A DNA stretch of 64,000 nt from Streptomyces sp. Ag109_O5-1 (GCF_003814875.1 NZ_RKQF01000001.1:1-64000); one strand, 5' to 3'; shown: positions 16,544-26,082, counted from the stretch's first letter. Notes: generated from the sequence alone by a model not told the origin. A program made the numbers and translations.

Positions 16544-16960
16544 CGGCCGTCGCGGGCCGCGCTATGCCGGGAGTATGGGGTATCCCGATGGCGGTGGATC
16601 GACGGCCGAGGAGCGGACTCGGCGTCAGAAGGTCGGCTCGCAGCCGCTGATCTGATCGACGCCGGGGCCAGTGACCGTGAGGTGGCCCGGCGGTTCAGGG
16701 TGACCCGGATGTCGGCGAACCGCTGGCGGCGGGCGTTGGCTTCAGGCGGTCGGCAGGCCCTGGCCTCAAAAGGTCCCGGCGGGGCCCGCTGCAAGCTCGA
16801 TGCGGGACAACTCCGTGTACTGGCGGCGGTGTTGGACGCCGGCCCAGCCGTCTCCGGCTGGAGTGACCAGTGCTGGACGCTGGGCCCGGATTGCCGAGAT
16901 CGTGCGCCGCCGGTCCGGTGTCGAGTACACCCTGGAGGAGGTTGTCGCGAACCAACCAGG
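16541..16960 (+). pseudogene. IS630-family transposase fragment (type A, copy 2)
   Basis: From 16541 the DNA aligns with the leader and transposase start of the copy at 6640-7157 (for example GTATCCCGATGGCGGTGG at about 16578-16595). Recognisable protein pieces are [40 protein letters not shown] and [10 protein letters not shown], in two or more frames. Homology is lost near 16945. It is a decayed N-terminal third only. Confidence 0.7.
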
Positions 16961-17718
16961 TTGATTGTGCAGTTCACAGCCCAGGTGAGGTTTTGGCCCA
17001 GTACTACCTCGTTGCCCGTATCGCCGAGGCCAAGCCGGCTCAGTCCGACGTTGGAGCGGCTCGACGATCGACGGCCCTCAATCTCGGCATGCCTAGGTTC
17101 GACCAGATCATCGCCCGCGCTGAAACCCCGACCCCGCTCCCCTGCAAAGGCTGACCTCAGGCTGTGACCATGGTTCTGATCTACGACGGGGAGACCACTG
17201 CCGACGCGCCGACGCCGCGCACCGGTGGGGTCCCGCTCGTTCCGGGTGAATCGTCTGGCCGAGGTGCCGGGAGTGCGGTGGGGCGATGCAGTTCGTCCGG
17301 GAGAACAGCCTGCTCCGGGTTCGCAGTTGGGCACGGCGCCCGGCCATGTCACGGACGCGTACCCCGATGTCGCACCGCCGCGGGCTACCGGACTCGAACC
17401 GGCTCAGACCTTACGGTCACAATCTCGAAGATTGAAGCGGATTTCCCATCACGCCTTTGCCCGCGACGGCTGATCACAACCTACAGGCAACCACTATGGC
17501 TACAGGGCGAATGGTGCTGACGGGGCCGGTGATGCGGGCGGGCTCGATGAACTCGGTTGTCTCCGATCGCCATTGCCGTAGGCGGGTGCGCACGGGAAGG
17601 TCGTTGATTCGATCAGTCGGCGCCCCGGACGCGTGCATGGCGTGTTCCCAGAAGTTAGGCGCGGCACGATGACCGGCGCTCTCTTGGTCGTGCCGGTCCG
17701 TATGCGTTTCCGTGGTGG
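16961..17718. other. Gene-poor stretch with scraps only
   Basis: No intact gene was found. At about 17262-17310 the plus strand reads WPRCRECGGAMQFVRENSLL, a short Cys-x2-Cys knuckle resembling the front of small Streptomyces zinc-ribbon proteins, but it quickly loses sense. At 17388-17410 there is a GGTTCGAGTC-like T-arm on the minus strand without a foldable tRNA. I regard the stretch as eroded DNA. Confidence 0.4.
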
Positions 17719-18951
17719 TCAACGGCCGGTGGGGACCGGGCGGTGCTGGGGTGGTTCCAGGCCGGTCATCAGTTCCGCGAAGGCCTGGGCGGCCGTCGGG
17801 GAGGTGAAGAGCCGGTAGAGGCGGGCGCGGGCCAGATTGCGCAGGAACGCGCCGGAGGCGGTGTCGTCTCCGGCGTCGTGGACCGTGCGGGTCAGCCAGT
17901 GGGAGAACTCCTGGTCGTTCCAGACGCGTCGCAGGCAGCGCTGCGAGTAGCTGCGCAGCCCGGTGTCGTCGTGGTCGCGGATGTGGTCCCGGACGGCGCG
18001 GGCGAAGAGGTCGGCGTCGTACAGGGCGAGGTTCATGCCTTTGCCGCCCATGGGGGACACGATGTGGGCGGCGTCCCCGACGAGGAACAGCCGGCCGTAC
18101 TGCATGGGGTCGTGGACGAGGCTGCGCAGCCGGAAGGACTCGCGGTCGGTGATCGGGCCCGCGGTGAGGGCGGGGTCGGCCAGCCTGGTGCGCAGCGCGT
18201 CCCAGACGCGGTGGTCGGGCCAGGCGTCGGGGTGGTCGTCGGGCGGGCACTGGAGGTAGTAGCGGCTGCTGTGCGGCCCGCGGGGGAAGTGTGCGGCGAA
18301 GCCCTGCGGGCTGATGGCGAGCAGCGGATGAGCGGGGGGCGGGGCGTCGGCGAGGACGGTGAGCCAGCCGATGCCGTGGTCGAGGGCGTGGGCGGTGAGG
18401 ACGCCGTCGGGGACGGCCGTACGGGTGACGCCGTGGTCACCGTCGCAACCGGCGATGAAGTCGCAGGTGATCGCGTGGAGGGTGCCGTCGGTGGAGCGGT
18501 AGCGCACGGTCGGACGGTCGCCGGTCAGGTCGTGCAGAGAGACGTCGGCCACTTCGTAGCGCAGGTCGCCGCCGTCGGCGAGATGGACGGTGGTGAGTTT
18601 CTGGACCAGGACCTGCTGGGGGCACAGACGGGCTCCGGGGCCTGCGGAGCCGTCGCTGTCGTCGACGAGGTGGCTTTCGCCGTCCACCCGGAACTCCAGG
18701 ATGCCGTCGTGCGGCGGGCCGCCCAGCACCTGGTCGGCGAGCCCCCAGGACTCGAACATCCGGACGGCGCGGCTCTCCACGATGCCGGCGCGCTGCCGCT
18801 GGGCGACGTACTCGCGGCTGCGGCGTTCCAGGACGATGCAGTCGATGCCGCATCGGCGCAGCAGGTTGGCGACGGTGAGCCCGGCCGGTCCGGCGCCGAT
18901 CACCACGACGGTCGTGGGTTCCGATTCTTCGGTCAATTCCCGTTCTTCCAT
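17719..18951 (-). CDS. pobA: 4-hydroxybenzoate 3-monooxygenase-like FAD enzyme
   Basis: A 410-residue group A flavoprotein monooxygenase. The FAD-binding motif VVVIGAGPAGLTVANLLRRC is at residues 15-34, AGCDGDHGVTR with the DG motif is near 170 and LFLVGDAAHIVSPMGGKGMN is near 290. QRQRAGIVES (51-60) and SRYYLQC (229-235) match PobA regions that position the aromatic substrate. PobA converts 4-hydroxybenzoate to protocatechuate with NAD(P)H and O2. No pcaGH or pobR gene is nearby, so either the ring-cleavage pathway is elsewhere or the substrate differs. GGGAGG precedes the ATG by about 12 bases. Confidence 0.85.
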   Translation of the reverse strand: MEERELTEESEPTTVVVIGAGPAGLTVANLLRRCGIDCIVLERRSREYVAQRQRAGIVESRAVRMFESWGLADQVLGGPPHDGILEFRVDGESHLVDDSDGSAGPGARLCPQQVLVQKLTTVHLADGGDLRYEVADVSLHDLTGDRPTVRYRSTDGTLHAITCDFIAGCDGDHGVTRTAVPDGVLTAHALDHGIGWLTVLADAPPPAHPLLAISPQGFAAHFPRGPHSSRYYLQCPPDDHPDAWPDHRVWDALRTRLADPALTAGPITDRESFRLRSLVHDPMQYGRLFLVGDAAHIVSPMGGKGMNLALYDADLFARAVRDHIRDHDDTGLRSYSQRCLRRVWNDQEFSHWLTRTVHDAGDDTASGAFLRNLARARLYRLFTSPTAAQAFAELMTGLEPPQHRPVPTGR

Positions 18952-19144
18952 GGCGACTTGGCACCTCCCGGGTCAGCGTAGCCGAGCGCGGCCGGCGGTG
19001 GGGCTGCGGTCAATGTCCTGGAGGGTGTTGCCCATCGGGTGACTCGGCTGTCGGGTGACCCGGCCGTCGGGTGATCGGAGAAGTGAGTTCGTCGACGTGT
19101 TCAGGAGCCATTTCGAAGTCAGGGGTGGTGCGGCGACGGGGGGT

Positions 19145-20470
19145 TCACCGACCCGGTGAACCGGGTGTCTCGGTCGAGGTCGTCCGAGGGAGAATCGATG
19201 TGGCTTCGGGGAGGGGCGCAGCGGTTTGCCGCTCGCCGGCGATACCGATGGTGCCGTCGGGGAAGCGCTGGACCGAGCGCACGCCGGGCAGCAGGTTCAG
19301 CAGCAGGCAAGGGGTGCCGATGACAGCCGCAGCAACGAGAAGGGTCGTGCGCGTCCCGAGGAACTGGGCGACCGGAGCGGCGGCAGCGTAGCCGGCGGGC
19401 ATGGCGATCAGCGAGATCATCCAGTCCAGCGAGCTGACGCGGGCCAGTATCTCTTCGGGGAAGAGCTGCTGTTGCGTGGTCGCCAGAACCTCGCCGACGA
19501 GCGAGGTCATGAGGAAGGCCGCGGCCACGCCCAGGGCGATGGCGAAGAGCGGGGCGGGGGGAGCGAGCAGTGCCAGTGGGAGGATGCCGAGCACCGCGGC
19601 CGCGTTCGTGGTGACCAACGGGCGGCGCGGCCGGTAGCGCAGCGCGGCCAGTCCGCCGACGATGGAGCCTGCCGAACCGGTGATCATGATCACGCTCCAG
19701 GCGGTGGCTCCGCCGTGGCCGTCCTCCATCACGACTGGGCCCAGGACGAAGAAGAACGCTATCGCGAAGTTCCATACGCCCCAGCAGAGCAGGTTGGCCA
19801 GGTACCAGCGGCGCCGGGCCACGACCTGCCAGCCGTCGCGCAGGTCTGCGAAGAAGTGCTGTTTCTCGGACCGCTGTACCTGCCTGTGCAGGTGCATCCG
19901 GGAGACCAGGACGAAGCTCAGCAGGAAGCTGATGGCATTGACGAGGATCGCGGTGCCTGGACTGGAGACCGCCAACAGCAGTGCGGCGAGGGCCGGTCCG
20001 AGCACCTTGGTGGTGCTGTCGGTCAGGCCGAGCAGGGCGTTCGCCGGTTGCAGCTGCTCAGGGCCGACGAGCTCGGGCAGGACGGCCCTGGATGCCGGGG
20101 TGAAGAAGGCCATGGCCATGCCGGCGATCGTGTAGGTGACGGCGAACTGCCAAACCGCCGCCTGGTGCAGGAATATCATCGCGGCGAGCAGGCCGTGGCA
20201 GACCGCCTGGATGGCGTCGGTCGCCATCAGCACCTGCTTGCGGGACAGCCGGTCCGCCCAGACCCCGCCCACCGGCAGCATCACCACCTGGCCGACCGCA
20301 TGGCAGGTCAGCACCGTGCCGACGTCCGGGGCGCCGCCACCTGAGCGCAGGATGGCGAAGACCACTGTCACTGGTATCAGGGCGTTGCCCATGGCGGAGA
20401 TGCTGCGCGCGGTCCACAGGAGCCGGTAGGGGCGCTCCCGCAGCGTGCTCAACGATTTCGGCAAGGGCAT
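19145..20470 (-). CDS. MFS transporter (EntS/MefA-like exporter)
   Basis: About 441 residues from ATG 20470, with AAGGAGGG upstream; the longer frame upstream has no support. It shows about 12 hydrophobic segments and the loop 2-3 motif GGVWADRLSRKQVLMATDAI. The front (RERPYRLLWTARSISAMGNA) and LPELVGPEQLQPANALLGLT are typical of MFS drug or siderophore exporters. It lies just upstream of the pobA-like gene on the same strand, but the gap of about 190 bases and separate ribosome sites argue against tight coupling. The C-terminal 40 residues are a Pro/Thr-rich tail. Confidence 0.85.
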   Translation of the reverse strand: MPLPKSLSTLRERPYRLLWTARSISAMGNALIPVTVVFAILRSGGGAPDVGTVLTCHAVGQVVMLPVGGVWADRLSRKQVLMATDAIQAVCHGLLAAMIFLHQAAVWQFAVTYTIAGMAMAFFTPASRAVLPELVGPEQLQPANALLGLTDSTTKVLGPALAALLLAVSSPGTAILVNAISFLLSFVLVSRMHLHRQVQRSEKQHFFADLRDGWQVVARRRWYLANLLCWGVWNFAIAFFFVLGPVVMEDGHGGATAWSVIMITGSAGSIVGGLAALRYRPRRPLVTTNAAAVLGILPLALLAPPAPLFAIALGVAAAFLMTSLVGEVLATTQQQLFPEEILARVSSLDWMISLIAMPAGYAAAAPVAQFLGTRTTLLVAAAVIGTPCLLLNLLPGVRSVQRFPDGTIGIAGERQTAAPLPEATSILPRTTSTETPGSPGR

Positions 20471-20708
20471 GGGCGACCCTCCTTTCTGGGTGATGGGGTG
20501 TCGCGGAACTGTCGAGGGCTCGCGGAGAAACAACACGCCGGTCCAGTCGGCCGTCACCGGTCCGGTGGGTGTTCTGGCAGCCCGTCTCTGCTGCGTGCGC
20601 TGTTTCCGGGCAGGGGGCATCCCGGCATCCCCGTCCCGCGTGTGTCGCTCGGGGAATGTGAGCCGCTCGGGAATCAGGGAGAGATCAGAAAGAAGGGCGG
20701 AGAAAACG

Positions 20709-21692
20709 TCAGGCGGTCATGCGGAACCGCCGCCGGTAGGCCGCGGGCGTCGTGCCGATCTGCTTGCGCAGCGCACGGTGGAGCGTCTCCACCGAGCCGA
20801 ATCCACACGCGGCGGCGACCTGGTCCAAGGACTGGTCGGTGCTCTCCAGGAGGCGGCGGGCCGCTTCCACTCGTGCGGCCTCGACGTAGGCGCCCGGAGT
20901 GGTCCCGGTCTGCTGGCGGAAGACCCGGGCGAAGTGGCGCTCGCTCAGACACATCCGTGCCGCGAGGGCGGCAGCGGACAGGTCGCCGTCCAGGTGGTCG
21001 ACGATGAACATCCGTAGGTCGTCGATGTCACGGCGGCTCGCGGGCGGGCGGCTCAGCGGGACCGAGACCTGGCTCTGCCCGCCCTGGCGTTTGAGGTACA
21101 TGACCAGCTGCCGGGCCACCGTCAGGGCGGCCTCCTCCCCCAGGTCCTCGGCGACCAGGGCCAAGGCCAGGTCCATGCAGGAGCTGATCCCGGCGCCGGT
21201 CCACACGCTGCCGCAGCGCACGAAGATCGGGTCGGGATCGACGGTGACCTCGGGATGGTCGGCCGCCAACTGCGCCGCGGTCGACCAGTGCGTCGTGGCC
21301 GTCTTGCCGTCGAGCAGCCCGGTGGCGGCCAGCAGGTGCGCGCCCATGCACACCGACACGACCCGCCGGGCCAGTGGTGTGACCCGGGCGACCCACGCCA
21401 CCACGTCGCTGTCCACGCGGGCGGTCTGGCCGCCGGGGCCCGCATCGACCGCCCCGGGGACGAGCAGCGTGTCGAACGCGCCGTCCACCTCGTCGAAGGA
21501 AAGGTCCGCGACCAGCCGCAGCCCCGCCGACGTGACCACTTCGCCGCGGGTCCGCCCCGCGAGCTCGACCCGGTAGCCTGCGGCGCCCCCGGTCTCCCGG
21601 TTGGCCAGGGCGAAGACCTCGGCCGGGCCGGTGACATCGAGGAGGTCGACGTCGGGGAAGACCGCGATGACGACGCGACGGGTGCTGGACAT
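20709..21692 (-). CDS. GlxA-type AraC-family transcriptional regulator
   Basis: A 327-residue protein from ATG 21692 (GAGGATGG upstream). Residues 5-180 are a DJ-1/PfpI-like sensor domain (VVIAVFPDVDLLDVTGPAEV, RRVVSVCMGAHLLAATGLLD with the nucleophile-position Cys). Residues 235-325 are an AraC double helix-turn-helix (MCLSERHFARVFRQQTGTTP, VAAACGFGSVETLHRALRKQ). GlxA regulators respond to small metabolites and often control neighbouring catabolic or efflux genes. It probably controls the adjacent MFS gene, the pobA-like gene or both. Confidence 0.88.
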   Translation of the reverse strand: MSSTRRVVIAVFPDVDLLDVTGPAEVFALANRETGGAAGYRVELAGRTRGEVVTSAGLRLVADLSFDEVDGAFDTLLVPGAVDAGPGGQTARVDSDVVAWVARVTPLARRVVSVCMGAHLLAATGLLDGKTATTHWSTAAQLAADHPEVTVDPDPIFVRCGSVWTGAGISSCMDLALALVAEDLGEEAALTVARQLVMYLKRQGGQSQVSVPLSRPPASRRDIDDLRMFIVDHLDGDLSAAALAARMCLSERHFARVFRQQTGTTPGAYVEAARVEAARRLLESTDQSLDQVAAACGFGSVETLHRALRKQIGTTPAAYRRRFRMTA

Positions 21693-21862
21693 GGGTCCAT
21701 CCTCGCCCGCGTGACTCGGCGGCGGCAATGACGGTCTGCTGTCAGATCCGGACATGGCAGTCCGGCATAAGCGCAGGTGCCGATGGCCCGTGCGGGAATC
21801 GGGCACGGTTCCGGCGTCGGGGACTGTCCCGGCCGGGGCGTTCAAGGCGATGCGGGCTCAGT

Positions 21863-22267
21863 TCACGCTTCGTCGCGGTGCGTGAGGTGACCGTCGGTGA
21901 GCCGCCAGTAGTGTTGATGAGGCGTCAGGTGCCAGGTCTCGCCGGCAGCCGTGCCCTGCGTGATCCACTCGTGGAGCTGCGGGAGGGCATGCGCTCGTAG
22001 AACAGCGCGGATGGCAGCCCGTTGGGTGGCATCCACTGGGGGAACGTCTATGCGGAAGCCGACCGTGTCCGGGTGGACTCCACGGCCGTAGTTGCGGGAG
22101 ATCGGAGCGATCCACGCTGCTCCCAGGACGATGGTGCTGCTGTCATGCCCGGTGAGGAACCGCAGCTCCTTGACGTGTCTCGTGGAAGGGCCGAGACACT
22201 CGTTGATGTCGGTGGTGGTCAGGGGCCAGGCACGGTGCCGGGGCAGTCTTCGATTTCGTGCGGACAT
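21863..22267 (-). CDS. Conserved hypothetical protein
   Basis: A 134-residue protein from ATG 22267 (GGAGAG about 11 bases upstream). It contains WPLTTTDINECLGPSTRHVK, ELRFLTGHDSSTIVLGAAWI and RGVHPDTVGFRIDVPPVDAT, segments I associate with a small Streptomyces-restricted family of unknown function. It has no membrane segment, signal peptide or catalytic motif. Codon use is normal. Confidence 0.65.
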   Translation of the reverse strand: MSARNRRLPRHRAWPLTTTDINECLGPSTRHVKELRFLTGHDSSTIVLGAAWIAPISRNYGRGVHPDTVGFRIDVPPVDATQRAAIRAVLRAHALPQLHEWITQGTAAGETWHLTPHQHYWRLTDGHLTHRDEA

Positions 22268-22394
22268 TGCAACCAGCTCTCCAAGGGAGGAAAGAAACAG
22301 CTCAGACGTGTCTTCCGCGTCTCCGTGTTCGCTGATTTAGCGACCCGGCATTCCGGCCTGCTACGAGAGGAAGACGCCCTGTCTTCTACGGGCG

Positions 22395-22895
22395 TCAGCC
22401 GTCGCCCGCAGTCACCTGCCCCGGCTCCGCGAGGAGGACAACTCGATCTGCGCCGACGTCGAAGCCGAGCACCGGATGGCCACAACGGCCCTGCGGATCC
22501 ATCAGTACCGGCTTGCCCAGCCGCCGCCCGATCTCCCGCAAGAAGCCGCAGAACACGTCGAGTTGACCCTGCCCCTGCAACTCCCGCAGATCAACGTCGA
22601 AATCGATCTCATCGTCCGCGTAGAAGCGGAAGATGGCCAGCACGTCAGCAGTCGGCCAGACGCGTAGGCTCGGGTACCCGGCATCCGCCGAACGGGACAG
22701 CACGGCCTCCGCCCGAGGCACCGGAAGCGGCGTCTCGTCCTCGGAGTACTGGCACTGCCAGTCCCTCTCCGCGACAAGATCGAGGACCTCCTGCCAGTCC
22801 CCCGCCGACGCATCAGGGACACGTACATCCGGCAGCGGCCCCATCAGGTCCGGGTCGAAGAAGCACTTCACGTCGTCCCACAGGAGATCAGCCAC
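22395..22895 (-). CDS. Conserved hypothetical protein (acidic, Streptomyces type)
   Basis: About 166 residues if started at GTG 22895 (VADLLWDDVKCFFDPDLMGP); the frame continues upstream, but that part is low-complexity and unlike a protein. It contains ASAGDWQEVLDLVAERDWQC, IFRFYADDEIDFDVDLRELQ and GRRLGKPVLMDPQGRCGHPV. It resembles a family of acidic Streptomyces proteins that includes possible immunity-type proteins; the role is unknown. Confidence 0.65.
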   Translation of the reverse strand: MADLLWDDVKCFFDPDLMGPLPDVRVPDASAGDWQEVLDLVAERDWQCQYSEDETPLPVPRAEAVLSRSADAGYPSLRVWPTADVLAIFRFYADDEIDFDVDLRELQGQGQLDVFCGFLREIGRRLGKPVLMDPQGRCGHPVLGFDVGADRVVLLAEPGQVTAGDG

Positions 22896-23063
22896 ACCGC
22901 CATGCTGCCCGGCGCCCGGACTCGACGCACCCCTGTTTCCGTTGGCCGAAGACATAGGGCCCCGGCCCGTAGCGGCGTACGGCACTGCCGGGCCAGGACC
23001 GGCACGTTGCTCCGGCATGCCCGGGTCCCGGCGGTGGTCTTCGTCCCGGCGCACGGTCTGCGT

Positions 23064-23842
23064 TCACAGTTCACGTTCCAGCAGTGCGGCGACCTGCCGA
23101 TAGCGGCTGACGGGTACCAGGTGGACGCCGTCGAACGCACCACTGTCGCGAATGGCCAGGATCTGTTCACACGCCGCGGCGACGCCGGCGTCGCGGTCGC
23201 GTTCGACGTCGGCGACCAGCTTCTCGGGGATGTCGATGTCGGGGATCTTGGCCGCAAGGTTGCGGGCCATGCCCGCGCTGGCCACCACCATCACTCCCGC
23301 GTAGACCGGCACGCTCAACGAGACACTCACGCCAGCGCAGCAAACTGTCCAACGAGTAGCTGACCTGGACGAACACGAAGTCGGCAGCGTTCTTCCACTT
23401 CGGGAACGGGCGCAGCCCGGACGTGACGCCGGTCTGGAAGGGGCCGCAGCCGCCGAACGCCGGGTCCGCGTCCGCCGCCTTCGCCTGCTCGATCATGGCA
23501 CGGACGGTCAGTTCGCTGGTCCGGCCTCCCTCCGTGGGCTTGTCACCGTGGACGAACAGGAACCGGTCCACGCCGTAGGCGGCAGCCGTGAGCAAGTCCC
23601 GCTGAAAGCCCAGCAGGTTACGGTCCCGCGAGTTGAGGCAGGCGACGGAACGCGCCCCCCATGGCCTGCACCTCATGAGCGACCGCGACACTCGACACCG
23701 TCGCGCGGCCGATGTGGTCGTCGGGAATCAGGAACGAGTCGGCGACCGGGCTCAACACGCCGATCTGGTGACGCACTCGGGTGAGGTCGGGATGAGTGGG
23801 TGGCTCGATCTCACAGATCAGTTCGAAACGACGATCAGCCAT
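23064..23842 (-). pseudogene. Methylenetetrahydrofolate reductase-like gene with two frameshifts
   Basis: Starts at ATG 23842 (MADRRFELICEIEPPTHPDL). The TIM-barrel flavoprotein sequence is complete but spread over three frames: 23842 to about 23655 (IGVLSPVADSFLIPDDHIGR), about 23655 to 23320 (NSRDRNLLGFQRDLLTAAAY, VDRFLFVHGDKPTEGGRTSE, FVFVQVSYSLDSLLRW) and about 23330 to 23064 (VPVYAGVMVVASAGMARNLA, KIPDIDIPEKLVADVERDRD). In life it would be a short (about 260 residue) MTHFR-family oxidoreductase. The clean conservation outside the two breaks makes recent mutation or sequencing error the likely cause. Confidence 0.75.
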
Positions 23843-24047
23843 GTCGGGATCCTATCGGCGCCCGGATCGAGGCACGGGCGACGACTCGGTCCGCACGGCG
23901 GCAACCGCGACAGGTCACGACTGCCGGCCGGTCCCCCACCCCACCACTTGGTCTCGTCCCCTGGCCCATGACGTCGGCGACCAACCCGAGCCGGGCGCCC
24001 GAAAAGCCCTCGTCGCCCGTCACCCGGCGGCGCTAGTGTCGCCGATC

Positions 24048-25025
24048 ATGGGAGCACGAGCGCAGTATGTGGTGGTCGAGAACGGCGCCTGGCAGCGGTA
24101 CTACTCGCACTGGGCCGCCAACCGGGTCGTCGACGATCTGCTGCCCGGTCCGGCCGCGGCCACACGCTGTTTCCGCGCCAACCGGGAGATCGACGAATGG
24201 CTCGACGACGTGTGGTGCGAGGGCGCCGCACTCGTCGACCACGACCGCCGGCTCCTGCTCTGGTTCGCCTCCGAGAGCAGTTGGGCCGACCACGTCGCCG
24301 CCCGCGCCGTACTGGCCCGGACATGGCCCGGCTGGGACGTTCGCTTCGCGCACGACGGATTGGGTGATCTGACCCACCACCTGGGCCTCGGCAGAGACCT
24401 GACCCGTGCACCGGGCTGGTTCGAGACCTTCGAGCCTGCCGGGTTCCCGGACACCGAGTACACCAAGCCCTGCTCCGTCGCCTCCCTGCGCCTGCCCGAC
24501 GGAAGCGTCCGCGCGTGGGGCAGCGACTGGGAGCCCATCGAGCACCTCGCCGCCGGCCCCGCCCTGATCGACCTGATCGCCGCGTCGCCGGCCACCCCTG
24601 CGCTCACCGGCATGCCACACGGCGGCGTCCATTTCGAACCGCAGGCCCGCACCGTCTCGCTCTGGGCAGTGCAGACCGTGGCCGGGATTCACAACTGGCC
24701 GTTGCCGCGCTGGGAGGACTGGGTCCTGGACTTCCGTGGCGACGACCACACCCGGCAAGCCGGGCTGCTGCCCGCGGACTTCCCCTTCCCTCGGCCCTCG
24801 CTCGCGGCGGCACTGCGGAGGCTCGGCGACGGACTGGGCACCCCGCCACCCGACAACGGCGCGCTCCTTGCCCGCGCCGCGGCTGCGTCCGGTCCGGAGG
24901 GCACCGTCCCCGTGGTGGCCCCCGCTGCGCTGGTGCCGCACGAACCGGCCGACCCCACCCCGGCCGAACTGGCCGCGCTGCGTACGGCGCTCGATGCGCT
25001 GGTCGCAAGGGCGGAGGTTGACTGA
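24048..25025 (+). CDS. Hypothetical protein
   Basis: A 325-residue protein from ATG 24048 (MGARAQYVVVENGAWQRYYS); no clear ribosome site, possibly leaderless. It contains many Trp residues and the segments CEGAALVDHDRRLLLWFASE, EHLAAGPALIDLIAASPATP and HGGVHFEPQARTVSLWAVQT. I do not recognise it beyond similarity to uncharacterised Streptomyces proteins. No signal peptide or membrane segment. It converges on the DUF1203 gene with a shared terminator between them. Confidence 0.65.
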   Translation: MGARAQYVVVENGAWQRYYSHWAANRVVDDLLPGPAAATRCFRANREIDEWLDDVWCEGAALVDHDRRLLLWFASESSWADHVAARAVLARTWPGWDVRFAHDGLGDLTHHLGLGRDLTRAPGWFETFEPAGFPDTEYTKPCSVASLRLPDGSVRAWGSDWEPIEHLAAGPALIDLIAASPATPALTGMPHGGVHFEPQARTVSLWAVQTVAGIHNWPLPRWEDWVLDFRGDDHTRQAGLLPADFPFPRPSLAAALRRLGDGLGTPPPDNGALLARAAAASGPEGTVPVVAPAALVPHEPADPTPAELAALRTALDALVARAEVD

Positions 25026-25066
25026 CCACCACTTCATGGGCTCTCCATGAGCCGGATCAGGAGTGA

Positions 25067-25108
25067 GCCACCGGTAGTGGGCATGCCTCGCCGCCGCTCA
25101 CCGGTGGC
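25067..25108. terminator. Bidirectional hairpin between convergent genes
   Basis: GCCACCGGT (25067-25075) and ACCGGTGGC (25100-25108) are perfectly complementary around a 24-base loop. The hairpin lies between the stop at 25025 (plus) and the stop at 25123 (minus), so it can serve both. Confidence 0.55.
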
Positions 25109-25122
25109 CTCTGAATTTCCTG

Positions 25123-25626
25123 TCAGGGGCGGTCCACGCGGAAGTGGTAGCAGCCGTATTCGACGGCGCGCACGTGTACCTGGACGGTCCTCGGGTCGGC
25201 GAATGCCTCGGCCAGAGCCTGATCGAAAGCGGCGTGGGCGTCGTCGGGAAGCTGCAGCATGCGGCCGCCTGTGATGTGCCCGCGGTTGTCGTAGCGGCGC
25301 AGGACGCGCAGGGCGCCGGGGCGGGCCCATGGGTAGCCGGGGCTCTCGCCGGACGGGCCGCCGCAGTCCTCTGCGTGGATGAAGACCGGCCCCTGTTCGT
25401 CGTAGGCCCCGGGGTCGGCATCCGTCCGCGCGGCCCAACGGCGCAGCGGGGCATAGGAGACCAGGGCGATCCGCTCTCCTTCGGTGCTGGACCGGAGACA
25501 GCAGCGCAGTGGTGCGCCGCCTTCGTCGTCCGTGTAGGGGCGTGGCGGCTTCCCGGCGTCGTCACGGACACGGAGTTCCTGGAGGGCCAGGTAGGGGACG
25601 GGGACGGGCTGGAAGGCAATGGTCAT
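25123..25626 (-). CDS. DUF1203 domain protein
   Basis: A 167-residue protein from ATG 25626 (MTIAFQPVPVPYLALQELRV). The family hallmarks are DDEGGAPLRCCLRSSTEGER, IALVSYAPLR, GPVFIHAEDC and the closing VRAVEYGCYHFRVDRP. Pairs of Cys and the conserved FIHAE motif suggest a ligand-binding or redox role, but no function is established for DUF1203. Cytoplasmic and monocistronic. Confidence 0.85.
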   Translation of the reverse strand: MTIAFQPVPVPYLALQELRVRDDAGKPPRPYTDDEGGAPLRCCLRSSTEGERIALVSYAPLRRWAARTDADPGAYDEQGPVFIHAEDCGGPSGESPGYPWARPGALRVLRRYDNRGHITGGRMLQLPDDAHAAFDQALAEAFADPRTVQVHVRAVEYGCYHFRVDRP

Positions 25627-25875
25627 ACCGTTCAGCGTGGCGCTGGACGGTCCGGGGCGCTGGCGGGAACCGGACGCCGTCTTCCGGACCTCGGATTGTC
25701 CGTCTCCGTCAGCAGAGCCCGAGTATCGGAGTCTCCAAGGCGTGGGTACCGCGGAGCCTCGCGATGTGTCCGAGCCGGCCTGGTCATCGGGGTCTGTGTG
25801 TGAGGTGTCGGCCCCGCCCCGAGGTGGGTGACCGAAGAGGGCCATGCCCCAGGGCGGAGTGGGCGACGACCGGAC

Positions 25876-26082
25876 CTACTTGGCCGGGGGCGCGTCCTGC
25901 AGGCCGCTGGCCATGGAGGTGGCAGCCGCGTTGAGACCCGCCACCGCGGCCTTGGGCAAGGCCCCCGCGACCTTCGTGGCGAGGTCACGGGAGTGGCCGG
26001 AGGTAGATCCGTCCGCATGGGCAGGGGCGGCGAGAGTCACGCCCGTCAGAACGAGCGCGGCGGTGGTGATGATCCTCTTCAT
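25876..26082 (-). CDS. Small secreted protein
   Basis: A 68-residue protein from ATG 26082. MKRIITTAALVLTGVTLAAP is a clear signal peptide with likely cleavage after AHA, leaving about 45 residues (DGSTSGHSRDLATKVAGALP and a helical Ala-rich end). It resembles small secreted Streptomyces peptides of unknown role. The ribosome site is weak. Confidence 0.55.
   Translation of the reverse strand: MKRIITTAALVLTGVTLAAPAHADGSTSGHSRDLATKVAGALPKAAVAGLNAAATSMASGLQDAPPAK

Noticed and set aside
17376..17425. tRNA-like T arm on the minus strand (GGTTCGAGTC)
   Set aside because: No acceptor, D or anticodon stem could be fitted around it and there is no integrase nearby, so it is neither a tRNA nor a supportable attachment site.
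17719..21692. Aromatic-polyketide or antibiotic gene cluster around the PobA-like gene
   Set aside because: Only a hydroxylase, an exporter and a regulator are present. There are no PKS, NRPS, terpene or tailoring gene sets in the window.
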